Source of the DNA: Pirellulaceae bacterium
GTDB lineage: Bacteria > Planctomycetota > Planctomycetia > Pirellulales > Pirellulaceae
Direction: 5' to 3'
NCBI GenBank assembly: GCA_022448315.1
Contig: JAKVCA010000018.1
Span: forward strand, 124,001-188,000
DNA length: 64,000 bases
The position numbers and the translations under genes are program-made. Positions 42,838-52,209 of this stretch are shown here, piece by piece. Every line of letters starts with the position of its first letter. The stretch's first letter is position 1. The notes beneath the pieces were generated by a model. The model was not told the origin of the DNA and searched no databases. It saw only the letters and a list, made by a program, of their open reading frames with translations.

Positions 42838-43569
42838 ATGGGACTTGGAGGAAAAACGGCTGTCATCACCGGTGGCGCCTCGGGTATTGGACTGGGAATT
42901 GCCAAGGCCATTTTAGACGCGGGAGGCGACGTGATCCTGCTCGGTAGAACGGCAGCAAAACTTGATCAGGCAAAAGCCAATCTCAATGCAGAAAACCGTG
43001 TCCGTACTTTTCCTGTGGATGTTGGAAACCGGAAAGAGGTCGAACAAGTTTTTGAAGATCTGGACCGGCAATCGACACCGATCGACATCCTCGTCAACGC
43101 CGCGGGCGTCAACATCCCCAACCGAACCATGGCCGAAATGAGGCCCGAGCAGTTTGACGACGTCCTGCAGATCAACGCAACCGGTGCGTACAACACGATG
43201 TATCAAGTCCTTCCTCAAATGCGGGAACGGCATGATGGACTGATCATCAACATCTGCTCGATCTCCGGAGTGCGAGCGCTGAGTCTCGGTGGCATTGCCT
43301 ACTGTGCCTCGAAGTTCGCCATGGCCGCATTGAGCACTGCGGTAGGCAATGAAGAGGCACCGAACGGCGTGCGAGTGACGACCATCCATCCCGGTGAGGT
43401 CAACACGCCCATCCTTGAAAAACGGCCGACGCCTGTGCCCGAAGAGCGCAAGGCCATCATGGTCCAACCGGAAGACATTGGAGCGATGGTCGTCACCATT
43501 GCTCAACTCCCCGGGCATACCCATGTTCCTGAACTTATTGTCAAACCACTCTATCAGGAATTCGTGTGA
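42838..43569 (+). CDS. Short-chain dehydrogenase/reductase (SDR) family enzyme
   Basis: An NAD(P)-dependent oxidoreductase of 243 residues, the classical SDR length. The cofactor loop is TGGASGIG (11-18), followed by NAAGVN (87-92), the catalytic serine region ICSISG (139-144) and YCASK with Tyr155 and Lys159. HPGEVNTP is the usual substrate-loop phrase. The last part (VQPEDIGAMVVTIAQLPGHTHVPELIVKP) is seen in many planctomycete and other bacterial SDRs of unknown substrate. It is divergent from the RDD operon across a 127- to 427-base gap, depending on which RDD start is used. Confidence 0.92.
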   Translation: MGLGGKTAVITGGASGIGLGIAKAILDAGGDVILLGRTAAKLDQAKANLNAENRVRTFPVDVGNRKEVEQVFEDLDRQSTPIDILVNAAGVNIPNRTMAEMRPEQFDDVLQINATGAYNTMYQVLPQMRERHDGLIINICSISGVRALSLGGIAYCASKFAMAALSTAVGNEEAPNGVRVTTIHPGEVNTPILEKRPTPVPEERKAIMVQPEDIGAMVVTIAQLPGHTHVPELIVKPLYQEFV

Positions 43570-43767
43570 TCTCCGCCGTTAAGCCGACAGAGTCCCAGAT
43601 TCTTCAGACGACCAAGCCTGTCTTTTGCCTCTTTGTTGACGCCATTTTGGGGGACAGATAGGATGCATTTTGCCGGGGCGAACTTTACCAAGTAGTCTCA
43701 AACTTCCGAGTTTGCCGCCATCCTTTCAGCCGGGTGTATTCATTTGTCATCACCGCACGCATCTTTG

Positions 43768-44940
43768 ATGAAGCTCAGCAGAGGCTTGTTACAGCTTCCG
43801 CGACAGTGGTGCGGACAACGATTCCTGGTCAGTCACCTATCCGTCCAAGTGTTCTGGATGGCGTTTGCCCTCACTTTGGTGACGAAGCCTTCAGGAGTTT
43901 CAGGGGCCGACCATTTGGTGCTTCGAAATCTCCAATTACTGGATAATGTCGAAGTTCTAGGATTCGATGAGGACGGAATCAAACTGCAAGACGGTCGACA
44001 ATGGACGTGGGACCAAATTGTCTCCGGTAAAGTCTCAGACGATCAACAACAGGAATTCAACGACCTCCTGTCAAAGCTGAGCCTACCTCTTTATCGCCTT
44101 GACTGGCGTCTTCGACTGGGTAACGACTCCGACCTGTTGACCTGCGTGGATCCACTTCTGGAAACCTACGGGAATCGAATCAGTCTTGCTGCGGCCAAAG
44201 TCTGGTATGGGGAATTACGGGGGCGACTTGCTCAAGGACAACGTGCTGCTGCCCTCATTCCTCTATTGAAGATCGACAGAATCATTCGCAGTGGCACCGT
44301 GAGCTCTGCCACTCTGCAAGACGTACTCTCTTCGGGGGACAATCGAAACTGGTCCGATCCAACTACGGGCATATGCATGCAACTGCTGCCCGTCTGGTTT
44401 GACCAGGCGGAGGCTGAAGAGCATTGGAAGGCCACTTTTGAGACCTATTCCGCACTGCAAGCCCCCAGTAAGACGGCGACCCTCTACGTATCGTCATTGG
44501 CGGTTGCAGCAGGCCAGAACTCGACCTCGCTCGAACTGCTTCAAGCGATCGATTCTCCATCGCAGGGTCAGCAACAATGGGTGGACCTGATTCGCTTCGA
44601 AATGGAACGACTCGAGAACGGCACTCAGAATCGGGAAGCACAGGTCGCTGGAAGTATTCACCAATATTCGCGTCCATTGCAGGCCATTGCTTACTACGCG
44701 CTTGGCTGCTCAAGAATTGAGAAGACGCAGGAAACGACAATCCAAAAAGGTCAATTGGACCTGCTAAAAATCCCGGCAGAATTGGACGATGTTGCTGAAG
44801 AGGTCGCCAGCGCTGCGCTCAGTCGAGTTGCGTCGTCCCTGGAATCAACGAATCATCCTCGTGAAGCAGGTATCCTTTGGAATGAACTGAACTCTCGATA
44901 TCCTGCCAGTTGGCACTCCCAACAACGTCGAGCCCCCTGA
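43768..44940 (+). CDS. Secreted protein of unknown function heading the ExbB/ExbD operon
   Basis: About 390 residues. From the ATG at 43768 the N-terminus holds a long basic region and a hydrophobic stretch (VFWMAFALTLVTKPSGVSGA) that reads as a signal peptide. A short beta-like part (NLQLLDNVEVLGFDEDGIKLQDGRQWTWDQI) could bind or recognise a partner, and the rest is helical with TPR-like character (AALIPLLKIDRIIRSG; PREAGILWNELNSRYPASW). No named domain is recognised. A TTG at 43744 would extend the frame by 8 residues. ExbB follows 65 bases later on the same strand, so it probably belongs to that complex. Confidence 0.7.
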   Translation: MKLSRGLLQLPRQWCGQRFLVSHLSVQVFWMAFALTLVTKPSGVSGADHLVLRNLQLLDNVEVLGFDEDGIKLQDGRQWTWDQIVSGKVSDDQQQEFNDLLSKLSLPLYRLDWRLRLGNDSDLLTCVDPLLETYGNRISLAAAKVWYGELRGRLAQGQRAAALIPLLKIDRIIRSGTVSSATLQDVLSSGDNRNWSDPTTGICMQLLPVWFDQAEAEEHWKATFETYSALQAPSKTATLYVSSLAVAAGQNSTSLELLQAIDSPSQGQQQWVDLIRFEMERLENGTQNREAQVAGSIHQYSRPLQAIAYYALGCSRIEKTQETTIQKGQLDLLKIPAELDDVAEEVASAALSRVASSLESTNHPREAGILWNELNSRYPASWHSQQRRAP

Positions 44941-45005
44941 AGTTTTCCAATTTTGTGAAGTCACTCTGGTTCCCATCGCAGCATCTCCATTGAAACATAC
45001 CCATC

Positions 45006-45830
45006 ATGGATCGCGTCAACATGTTTTTGTCTTTTCGTCGAATTGTGCTCACCAGCATCTTCACCATCGCTCTCTGCTTCACAGGCTCCGCGGGACTCTC
45101 GGCGCAAGAAGGTGAAGACTTGGTGGATCCCGTCACTCCAGCGGCAACTGAAGTGGCGGAAAACAACAGTGCGCAAGGGTCTCAAAATCGAGTACTGGAA
45201 TTGCTGTTCACTGGCGACCCTCTCGGCATCGCCATCATCGCACTGATCATTTTACTCTCTTTTGTAAGTGTCTACTTCATCATTGAGCACATGCTTTCGA
45301 TCAGCAAACGGAAACTGATGCCCGAGGATGTCCTTGCAGAACTCGAACAACGAATTGCTCGAGGCGAAATCAATCAGGCCATTGAGTTCTGCTACCAACC
45401 CGAAAACTACAGCCTCATTTCAGACGTCATCCTCGCGGGTCTGGAGAGGTACCAAAGCAGCGAGTTTGGTTTCGCAGAATACAAAAGCGCTGTCGAGGAA
45501 GCCGGCGAGGATTTTACGGGGCGACTCTATCGTAAAACCGAAGTGTTGAACGTAATTGGGCAAATCTCCCCGATGCTCGGACTGACGGGTACCGTCCTCG
45601 GTATGATCAGCGCGTTCATGACCATCGCTGAGAAAGAAGGCATGGCGAAACCCGAAGAATTGGCAGGAGGTATCGGTGAAGCATTGATCACCACACTACT
45701 TGGACTCCTCGTTGCCATTCCAACTTTGGTCGCACTGAGCTATTTTCGCAACAAGATTGACTCGCTCGTGGCGGAAGCTGGAAAACGCGTTGAGCGGGCC
45801 CTGCTACCTCTGGCTCGCAAGCGGAGCTAA
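45006..45830 (+). CDS. exbB: MotA/TolQ/ExbB proton channel family protein
   Basis: Forms with ExbD a proton-driven motor in the inner membrane. It has an N-terminal signal-like segment (about 12-33) and a periplasmic linker rich in acidic residues, as in many non-enteric ExbB proteins. A first membrane helix lies near 74-95, and the paired C-terminal helices show GQISPMLGLTGTVLGMISAFMTI and GGIGEALITTLLGLLVAIPTLVALSYFRNKID, the family core. At 274 residues it has no unusual loss. Two ExbD genes follow at once. Symbol given by family; the physiological partner is not TonB as far as this window shows. Confidence 0.92.
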   Translation: MDRVNMFLSFRRIVLTSIFTIALCFTGSAGLSAQEGEDLVDPVTPAATEVAENNSAQGSQNRVLELLFTGDPLGIAIIALIILLSFVSVYFIIEHMLSISKRKLMPEDVLAELEQRIARGEINQAIEFCYQPENYSLISDVILAGLERYQSSEFGFAEYKSAVEEAGEDFTGRLYRKTEVLNVIGQISPMLGLTGTVLGMISAFMTIAEKEGMAKPEELAGGIGEALITTLLGLLVAIPTLVALSYFRNKIDSLVAEAGKRVERALLPLARKRS

Positions 45831-45841
45831 GGAACTCTTTC

Positions 45842-46258
45842 ATGCGTTTAAGCAAGCCACGAAAGCAGGGCCAACTCGGCATCAGCATGACGCCCATGAT
45901 CGACATCGTGTTTCTATTGATCATCTTTTTCATGACGGTCTCTCAAATTACGTATGTCAACGACGAACCTCTGGAACTGCCGCAACTTGCGGGGACAGAC
46001 GATCAGGAAACCTCAACCTTCACGATCAATATTACATCCGAAGGGAGCATCGTGATTAGTGGCCGGACCGTGTCGCTGAGTGAAACTTTGCTATTTGTCG
46101 GGCAGGAATTATCCGCACGCGGCGGAGATCCCAGTCAGGTCAAGATCATGATTCGTTGCGATCATCGCCGGTCCAGTGACTTGGTCAACGAACTTGTCCG
46201 AAAGCTCAGCGAACTCGGGATTCGTCAGATCCGCGTCGGCGTCCAAGTCAGCTCATGA
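45842..46258 (+). CDS. exbD: ExbD/TolR family biopolymer transport protein, first copy
   Basis: A 138-residue protein with a short cytoplasmic head, one membrane helix and a periplasmic domain. The helix begins SMTPMIDIVFLLIIFFMTVSQI, carrying the aspartate (Asp21) that takes part in proton flow. The periplasmic part ends with the usual PSQVKIMIRCDHRRSSDLVNELVRKLSELGIRQIRVGV. It starts 11 bases after the exbB stop. Confidence 0.92.
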   Translation: MRLSKPRKQGQLGISMTPMIDIVFLLIIFFMTVSQITYVNDEPLELPQLAGTDDQETSTFTINITSEGSIVISGRTVSLSETLLFVGQELSARGGDPSQVKIMIRCDHRRSSDLVNELVRKLSELGIRQIRVGVQVSS

Positions 46259-46303
46259 CCCCAATTGTCTCCTACTGTTGAAGTGCCATAAGCGACGAAA
46301 AGC

Positions 46304-46738
46304 ATGCGATTATCGAGTCAGAAACAACGGCAGAAAGCGAACTTGGAATTATCCATGACGAGCATGATCGATGTGGTATTCCTCTTGCTGATCTTCTTCC
46401 TTGTCACAACAACCTTTGTCAAAGCAGAACGCCAGCTTCGTCCCATGATTCAAGTCCAGGAAGAAACTCAGGAATCTTCGCAGCAGGGCTTCCTTGAACC
46501 CGCTGTCGTCTATGTCAAACGAAGAGGAACTCAGAGCATCTTCAAGCTAGGGGGTCGTGAGATCACCGCCTACGACGAGCTTTTGGAGGTACTTCAAGTT
46601 TTTGAGAACAAAGAGGATGGCTCCTTCGTTGTAGTGGACGATCAGGTCCCCTTTGATATGACTGCCGCCGCAATTCAGGCTTGTCGTGAAGCCGGGTTCA
46701 CTTCCGTTTCCTATGTGCCTGCCAATGAATCTCCGTAA
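46304..46738 (+). CDS. exbD: ExbD/TolR family biopolymer transport protein, second copy
   Basis: A 144-residue paralogue of the preceding gene. Its membrane helix begins SMTSMIDVVFLLLIFFLVTTTF and also keeps the key aspartate (Asp23). The periplasmic domain differs clearly from the first copy (QVQEETQESSQQGFLEPAVVYVKRRG; VVDDQVPFDMTAAAIQACREAGFTSVSYVP). Two distinct ExbD proteins could form a heterodimer in one ExbB ring or serve two partners. It overlaps the next gene by 14 bases. Confidence 0.9.
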   Translation: MRLSSQKQRQKANLELSMTSMIDVVFLLLIFFLVTTTFVKAERQLRPMIQVQEETQESSQQGFLEPAVVYVKRRGTQSIFKLGGREITAYDELLEVLQVFENKEDGSFVVVDDQVPFDMTAAAIQACREAGFTSVSYVPANESP

Positions 46739-49343
46739 CCGAATCCACGTAACCGAACCGAATCGAGGCTGCATTATTGCGGTATGCGTTTTGGTCTGCG
46801 CGGTCATGTCCGAGTTGGCCATACACTCGACTTGCGCGGCGCAATCCGCTTCGCCGGATGGGCTGACTCAGTACCTGAATCGGTTGAACTTAAATGACCT
46901 TCTCAGCATCCATCTACAACAAAAACTTACGTCCTCCAACGACGACCAGCAAAGGGAGCGGATCGGAGTACAACTCGTCGAGCTGTACACTCGAGAAATA
47001 CAGAACGGCAACCCTTCAGATGACAAGCTTGACCTCCTACTCCGACAACTTGAACAGGTACTTCTGGTCTGTCCTCAACTAAGGACACCCGAACTCAATA
47101 TCCTTCTCATTCAGGCCGAATACCAACAGGCCTTCTTGACCTTGAGTCGGTGGATGGAAATCCCAACGGATCTTGACTCTCGGAATGATGCTGTCGGGCA
47201 GTTCACAGCATTGGTGCCACAATTTGATCGCCAGACTGGCGAACTTGAAGAGAAGATTGAGTCGCTTCAGAAACGTATCGATATCGAGGAGAACGAAACC
47301 CGACTCGATGAGATTGCCGCGGAGCAAGACAAATTCAAGGCAGCCTTGCTACGAGCTTCCTATTACGCCGCGTGGAATGATTATTACCTGGCGATTGGGC
47401 TCGTTGATAAAACATCACGAGGTCAGGCGGCTGATCGAGCGAGGCAACGCTTTGCGGATTTCCTCGGTTTCGATCTCGACCGTGACTATGAAATCGCTGA
47501 CCCCGAATCCCTTGAACTGGAAATGCCACTGCGAGCTCGTGCCGGAATGGGACTCGCGGTCGTCGAGTTAATGAATAATCATAAAACTGAAGCGGAGAAG
47601 TGGATTGACTGGCTTGCATCACCCCGAGTCGACCGCAGTATTCGTGAGGATCAGGAGGGCGAGCTGATTCTGGCTTTACTGCTCACCGAACAGTACGAGG
47701 AGGCCATCGCTCGAGGCCGCAACAAGATTCGCGACCTCGGCCCCCCAGCAAGCCTGCCCGAAGTCCGACTGTCTCGCACACTTGCTCGTTACGGTGAATT
47801 TGCACTCGCCAGTCAAGTCCCACAGGCCGATTCACTCCGAGGACTGGGCTATGAAGGTCTTGTGCGTCAGCGGCAATTCAAGCTTGCCTCGGAGATTCTC
47901 GCGGAATTCAACTCTTCCCCTCCCTCCTCTAACAACTTCTTTTTGGGTTGGCTCGACGGATATCGGCTCTTTTCGAAGGCAGAGAGCACAAAGAGGGTTG
48001 AAGATTTCGAAACTGCTTCGCGTCGACTCAACGAAATTGCCTCCCTGCCTGGCGCGAAAACCCATGCTCAGCTTTACGGCTACTTCCTGATGCAACTCGG
48101 ATGGGCCGAATACCAGTCAAAAAAATTCTCAAATGCCGCGCAGCACTTTCATGAAGCGACCGCAACCTTGAAGGACCTCGACCGTGATGTCGCCGTGGAT
48201 TCTGCTTGGATGAAGTCCATCTCGCTTCAACAACTGGCCGCCGAAGAGCCGGTAAAGATTCAGGAGGCCATCGATGCGTTTCAGGTGATCACGCTTGAGT
48301 TTGCAGATCATCCGAAGGCTTCCGAAGCGAAGTATCAGATTGCCCGACTCCAGCGTCAGTCAGGCACCTCGAGCAATCCGATCGCTTCGTTGGAACGTGT
48401 CACCAAACAGGATGCAAACTACCTTCTGGCCCGGTTCGAAATCTGCAGCGTCCGCTTCGATCTCTGGAAAAAAGAAAAGGATCCGGAAACCCGCTCATCA
48501 ATTGCCGAAAAATTATACGCCGATGTGGACCTCTTCAGCCGATTAGGCAATCCGACGACGCAAACCGAAAAACGGCTACGCGCACGAATGATGGCCACCG
48601 AAGCCGCATTCGGTGAAAAAGCGGATGACGAAGCCGACCGGCAACTCGACGCGGCGAGACTCCTCGCTGACTCGCTACCAGACGCAACACCATCCGTAAG
48701 CCAGTTTCACTATTGGAAATTGATGCAGGCTCGCAGGGAAAAGAATGCCCCGCTTGTCGCCACCGAAGCGCGCTGGCTGGTCGATCGAGCTCGAGCCGCT
48801 GCCTATCGACAGGCAGGGCTGGTTTACTTGACGCAACACCTTGAGATCAAGTTCAGCGAGACTCCTGTGGCTTCACAAGATAAAGTCGCAGGTGAACTGG
48901 TCCTTCTATATCAAGAGCTGGTCACCATTTTGGGAACGGATACCGGGACACTCGCCACAAACCGAAATGCGCGGGTCGCTCTCTACAAATTAGGAGTTCA
49001 TCAGTTTTCACTGGAGCAAAACGCAGCAGCGGCAGAAACATTCAACCACCTCGTGAACGCGTTTCCAGACAATCAGACCTATCTTCGTTATCTGGGTCTT
49101 TCAGAGTACCGGAACAAAAACTACTCCACCTGCGTCGAAAGCTGGGGAAAAATCTTACGAGGCCTGGAAAGTGGTACGGAGCCATGGTTTGAAGCGAGAT
49201 ACTACGAGCTCGATTCACTGCGACGTCTAAACAGGGATCGAGCCCAGAAGATCTGGAAACAGTTTCAGGTCCTTCATCCGAAAATTCCCTATGACAACTG
49301 GAAAACGAAGTTTGATGCCCTGGCAACATCACTCGCGTTGTAG
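46725..49343 (+). CDS. Large exported TPR-type protein of the ExbB/ExbD operon
   Basis: About 872 residues. A signal peptide or anchor (CIIAVCVLVCAVMSELAIHSTCAAQ) is followed by an almost wholly helical protein with many TPR-like units (ARYGEFALASQVPQADSLRGLGYEGLVRQRQFKLASEILAEF; LGWAEYQSKKFSNAAQHFHEATATLKDL; LEQNAAAAETFNHLVNAFPDNQTYLRYLGLSEYRNKNYSTCVESWGKIL). There is a coiled-coil stretch near 170-215. The ATG at 46725 overlaps the second exbD stop; ATGs at 46713 and 46686 would only add residues before the signal. It is presumably periplasmic and could be the load or scaffold driven by the ExbB/ExbD motor. Confidence 0.8.
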   Translation: MNLRNRIHVTEPNRGCIIAVCVLVCAVMSELAIHSTCAAQSASPDGLTQYLNRLNLNDLLSIHLQQKLTSSNDDQQRERIGVQLVELYTREIQNGNPSDDKLDLLLRQLEQVLLVCPQLRTPELNILLIQAEYQQAFLTLSRWMEIPTDLDSRNDAVGQFTALVPQFDRQTGELEEKIESLQKRIDIEENETRLDEIAAEQDKFKAALLRASYYAAWNDYYLAIGLVDKTSRGQAADRARQRFADFLGFDLDRDYEIADPESLELEMPLRARAGMGLAVVELMNNHKTEAEKWIDWLASPRVDRSIREDQEGELILALLLTEQYEEAIARGRNKIRDLGPPASLPEVRLSRTLARYGEFALASQVPQADSLRGLGYEGLVRQRQFKLASEILAEFNSSPPSSNNFFLGWLDGYRLFSKAESTKRVEDFETASRRLNEIASLPGAKTHAQLYGYFLMQLGWAEYQSKKFSNAAQHFHEATATLKDLDRDVAVDSAWMKSISLQQLAAEEPVKIQEAIDAFQVITLEFADHPKASEAKYQIARLQRQSGTSSNPIASLERVTKQDANYLLARFEICSVRFDLWKKEKDPETRSSIAEKLYADVDLFSRLGNPTTQTEKRLRARMMATEAAFGEKADDEADRQLDAARLLADSLPDATPSVSQFHYWKLMQARREKNAPLVATEARWLVDRARAAAYRQAGLVYLTQHLEIKFSETPVASQDKVAGELVLLYQELVTILGTDTGTLATNRNARVALYKLGVHQFSLEQNAAAAETFNHLVNAFPDNQTYLRYLGLSEYRNKNYSTCVESWGKILRGLESGTEPWFEARYYELDSLRRLNRDRAQKIWKQFQVLHPKIPYDNWKTKFDALATSLAL

Positions 49344-49429
49344 CCAACACGAATTCGCCCACGTTTAGGCCTCCAGCATCGAGATGCGGAGTCGATTTGT
49401 GACGTCAACGCCATCGATAAGTGACCTGC

Positions 49430-52189
49430 ATGTCGGAAACACCTAAAAAATCGGACAAACAGTCTAAGCGTGACGCGCGTTTGAAGACCTTTTTGCGCCG
49501 GGCGGGTCCTGTTATCGCTGCGGAGCGGGGATTGACTTCCACCGCCCGAATCAAACTTCAGACAATTGCAGCAGAAATGAGACTTCCTGGCGAATTGCTC
49601 GAGGAAGCGCTGACCGAGTTACAGACGGAAACACGGAAGAAACGCCAATACACGAGGTGGGAACGGGGCTTTGCGAAATACCTTGCGAGTCAGCTGAAGA
49701 AACTTGACAACCGAATTTTAACGTTTGAACGTGAGCAAAAGGCGATCCAGGTTGCTGAGGAAAAATACCAGCTGGACCATCCTCAAGCGCAGGAAATCAT
49801 CTCCGAAGTCGCCAAACAACTTGAGATTCGGCGTATCTCCGCGAGTGAAGCTGAACGACATGTAGAAACGACCGTGAAGGAAAAGGTGGGCCAAGGCGTC
49901 TGGATCGATTTGGAGAGTCGAGAGCGACTCTACATGCTGGGTGAAGAATGGGGACTTTCCAAGGAACACGTCGCAGCGGTTATCGACCATTACATCCGCT
50001 CAAACAAGGATCGCAAATCGGTCGAGCAACGACGAAGCAGCTTATTTGTTGCAGCGATTGGTGTGGTCTTTCTTGGACTGCTCGCAACAACGCTTTACGT
50101 CGGTGTTCAGTACAGCCTGAATCCAGAGAGTTCGGAGCAGAATAAGGGGAATGAAGACGAGGGTGTCGGCGGTCGGATGGGGCAATTTGAACCGCCAGCT
50201 TGGTGGACCGATCGACTCAGCACTTCGGTGGCCACCGCAATCGGCGGCGTCCCAGACTTCCAAGCGTATGCCGGGGAACTTGCCTCCACTGATTCGAGCA
50301 CTCGAGAAAATGGCTATCAAAATCTTGTCGCAGGTTGGCTCGGAAGCTTCGAGCGAAGAGAAACCCACAACCGCCTCCAAGCCGTACTTCGCGACTGCCT
50401 CGTACTGGAGCCTGAATCGGAAATAAGCCAGCGCATCTTTGATTCGATCATTCAGTCAGCCAGACCGCCGCAAAATGGGCTTCCCTCCGGAGGCGATTTT
50501 TATCGCCACGGCATGAAACTCATTGAATTCGGCTGTCGACTACTCGACCAAGACAACCTGCAAGAGTCACAGAAAGCCCTCTTTCAGGAACAACTCGACC
50601 AAGTAACCGGAACGTTTCTAACAACTTTGCCGGGTGGCACTGAAACAATCGAACGCTACCAGGCGGATTACCTTCAACGACTATTTGACCACCTGGTTGA
50701 ATATGCGGCGAGTGCCCCCTCGCTGAGTCTGGATCGATTTGATCAACTCCGCAAGGTTGCCTCCTCACTGGTTAGCGATGGAGAGCAACGCCGTTGGGCC
50801 ACCGAATTGCTGGTCGAGCTGATGCGTGTCTCTCCTGAATCGTGGAAGCAGTATCAAAGTCTGATGCAGATCTGCATCATGCCGAGCAATCGGGATCATC
50901 TGCCAGCACTACTCGATCAGTTGGAATTTAGCACCGTCCCCGAACTGGCCCGGGAGCTCGCCCGTCGAATCAATCGAGAGTTCAATTTGGAGGTGGACAG
51001 AGACGATCCAGTGAAAGTGGCTTCGGCCTTACGAAGGCAATTGGGAATTACTCGAAGCCCAACGGGCAAGGAAGCAAGCAGCGTATGGAATCGCTTGGCA
51101 AGCCGGAGCCAAACGGACCTGTTGGTCGATCCATCCACGCGTTCCGATGAGGAGATGCAGGATGTCATGTTGAAACTCCTCTTTTGGGGCAATCAGGCTG
51201 CTGCATTAGCATTGCGACCGGAAGATTCCGAAGTCGTTCAGAAAAACTTGACCAACGGTCCTCCCGAACTCGAAGCGGCATCGGATTCAACGGCAACACC
51301 AACAACCGCCCCCCCTACTGACCGTCGCAATTTGGACCGATTGGTCGGGCGATTGACGAACCTCAATAACGTGAGCACCGCGTCGGCAATCTCGACCATT
51401 CGTGCCGTAGGCGAACAGCTGTCGTCGGGAGTGGATCTGAGCGACAAATCAAACGAAGCGCAAGCCCTCGCGCGATTTCTGCTCATCGCTCGCCCTGCCA
51501 ACGATCAGAAACGACTACTCGCAATCATCGATCCATTAAAAAATTGGAGCCTGTTATTGCTGGCTTTAGCCGATGAACTGGATCAACCAGGCACAAGCCT
51601 CAATCAGGGTGTCGCAGTCGTCTCCACACTACTCAATCTGGATCTGATTCTGGATGGTGGCGAAGGAGGTTCGGACTCGATGCGTCGAAAATTACTGGAA
51701 AGAGCGATCACGCAACTCTCATCCAGTCGAACTGGAGGCGAGGACTCAAACTCATGGACTCGTTTACAGCAGAATTGCGTCGCCGAAATTGAAAAGCGAC
51801 GCGTCCTGTTTGATCCAACCCCCGGTCTTTCAAAGCCCCTGCTTCCCGGAGAAGCGATGGTCGAACTGACGAGGGCTTTTTACCACTGGGCGGTGGACCA
51901 TTCGCCAACACTCGAGGGAAAGCCACCCTATCAGGATTGCCTCAACACATTGGAGGCAAGTGCCTACTTGTCGGACGCAAATGATTTGCAACGCACGGTC
52001 GCAGCTCAACAAATCCTCTTACAACTCTTGCAACTGTGGATTGAAGTGAATCATGTTTCCCTCAGTCCTCAAGTCAAAGTGATCCATGAAGATTACCGTG
52101 AGAATGCAAGGAGGCGTATGGATGTAGTGAGTCAAATTATCGACGGAGAACAGGCATGGCTGAAATCCTGGCTATTACTTCGTCAGTAA
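49430..52189 (+). CDS. Large single-pass membrane protein of the ExbB/ExbD operon
   Basis: About 919 residues, not a family I recognise. The first ~200 residues are cytoplasmic and helical (RARLKTFLRRAG..., LTELQTETRKKRQYTRWERGFAKYLASQLKKLDNRI), resembling a DnaJ-free adaptor or kinase-associated region without any catalytic motif. One membrane helix lies near 204-226 (LFVAAIGVVFLGLLATTLYVGV). The remaining ~690 residues are outside, helical, with a Pro/Thr-rich break (DSTATPTTAPPTDRR). The ATG at 49430 is preferred over a GTG at 49421. It can link a cytoplasmic process with the periplasm, in an operon that energises the envelope. Confidence 0.75.
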   Translation: MSETPKKSDKQSKRDARLKTFLRRAGPVIAAERGLTSTARIKLQTIAAEMRLPGELLEEALTELQTETRKKRQYTRWERGFAKYLASQLKKLDNRILTFEREQKAIQVAEEKYQLDHPQAQEIISEVAKQLEIRRISASEAERHVETTVKEKVGQGVWIDLESRERLYMLGEEWGLSKEHVAAVIDHYIRSNKDRKSVEQRRSSLFVAAIGVVFLGLLATTLYVGVQYSLNPESSEQNKGNEDEGVGGRMGQFEPPAWWTDRLSTSVATAIGGVPDFQAYAGELASTDSSTRENGYQNLVAGWLGSFERRETHNRLQAVLRDCLVLEPESEISQRIFDSIIQSARPPQNGLPSGGDFYRHGMKLIEFGCRLLDQDNLQESQKALFQEQLDQVTGTFLTTLPGGTETIERYQADYLQRLFDHLVEYAASAPSLSLDRFDQLRKVASSLVSDGEQRRWATELLVELMRVSPESWKQYQSLMQICIMPSNRDHLPALLDQLEFSTVPELARELARRINREFNLEVDRDDPVKVASALRRQLGITRSPTGKEASSVWNRLASRSQTDLLVDPSTRSDEEMQDVMLKLLFWGNQAAALALRPEDSEVVQKNLTNGPPELEAASDSTATPTTAPPTDRRNLDRLVGRLTNLNNVSTASAISTIRAVGEQLSSGVDLSDKSNEAQALARFLLIARPANDQKRLLAIIDPLKNWSLLLLALADELDQPGTSLNQGVAVVSTLLNLDLILDGGEGGSDSMRRKLLERAITQLSSSRTGGEDSNSWTRLQQNCVAEIEKRRVLFDPTPGLSKPLLPGEAMVELTRAFYHWAVDHSPTLEGKPPYQDCLNTLEASAYLSDANDLQRTVAAQQILLQLLQLWIEVNHVSLSPQVKVIHEDYRENARRRMDVVSQIIDGEQAWLKSWLLLRQ

Positions 52190-52209
52190 GCTCATTTTGG
52201 AGAGCATGT

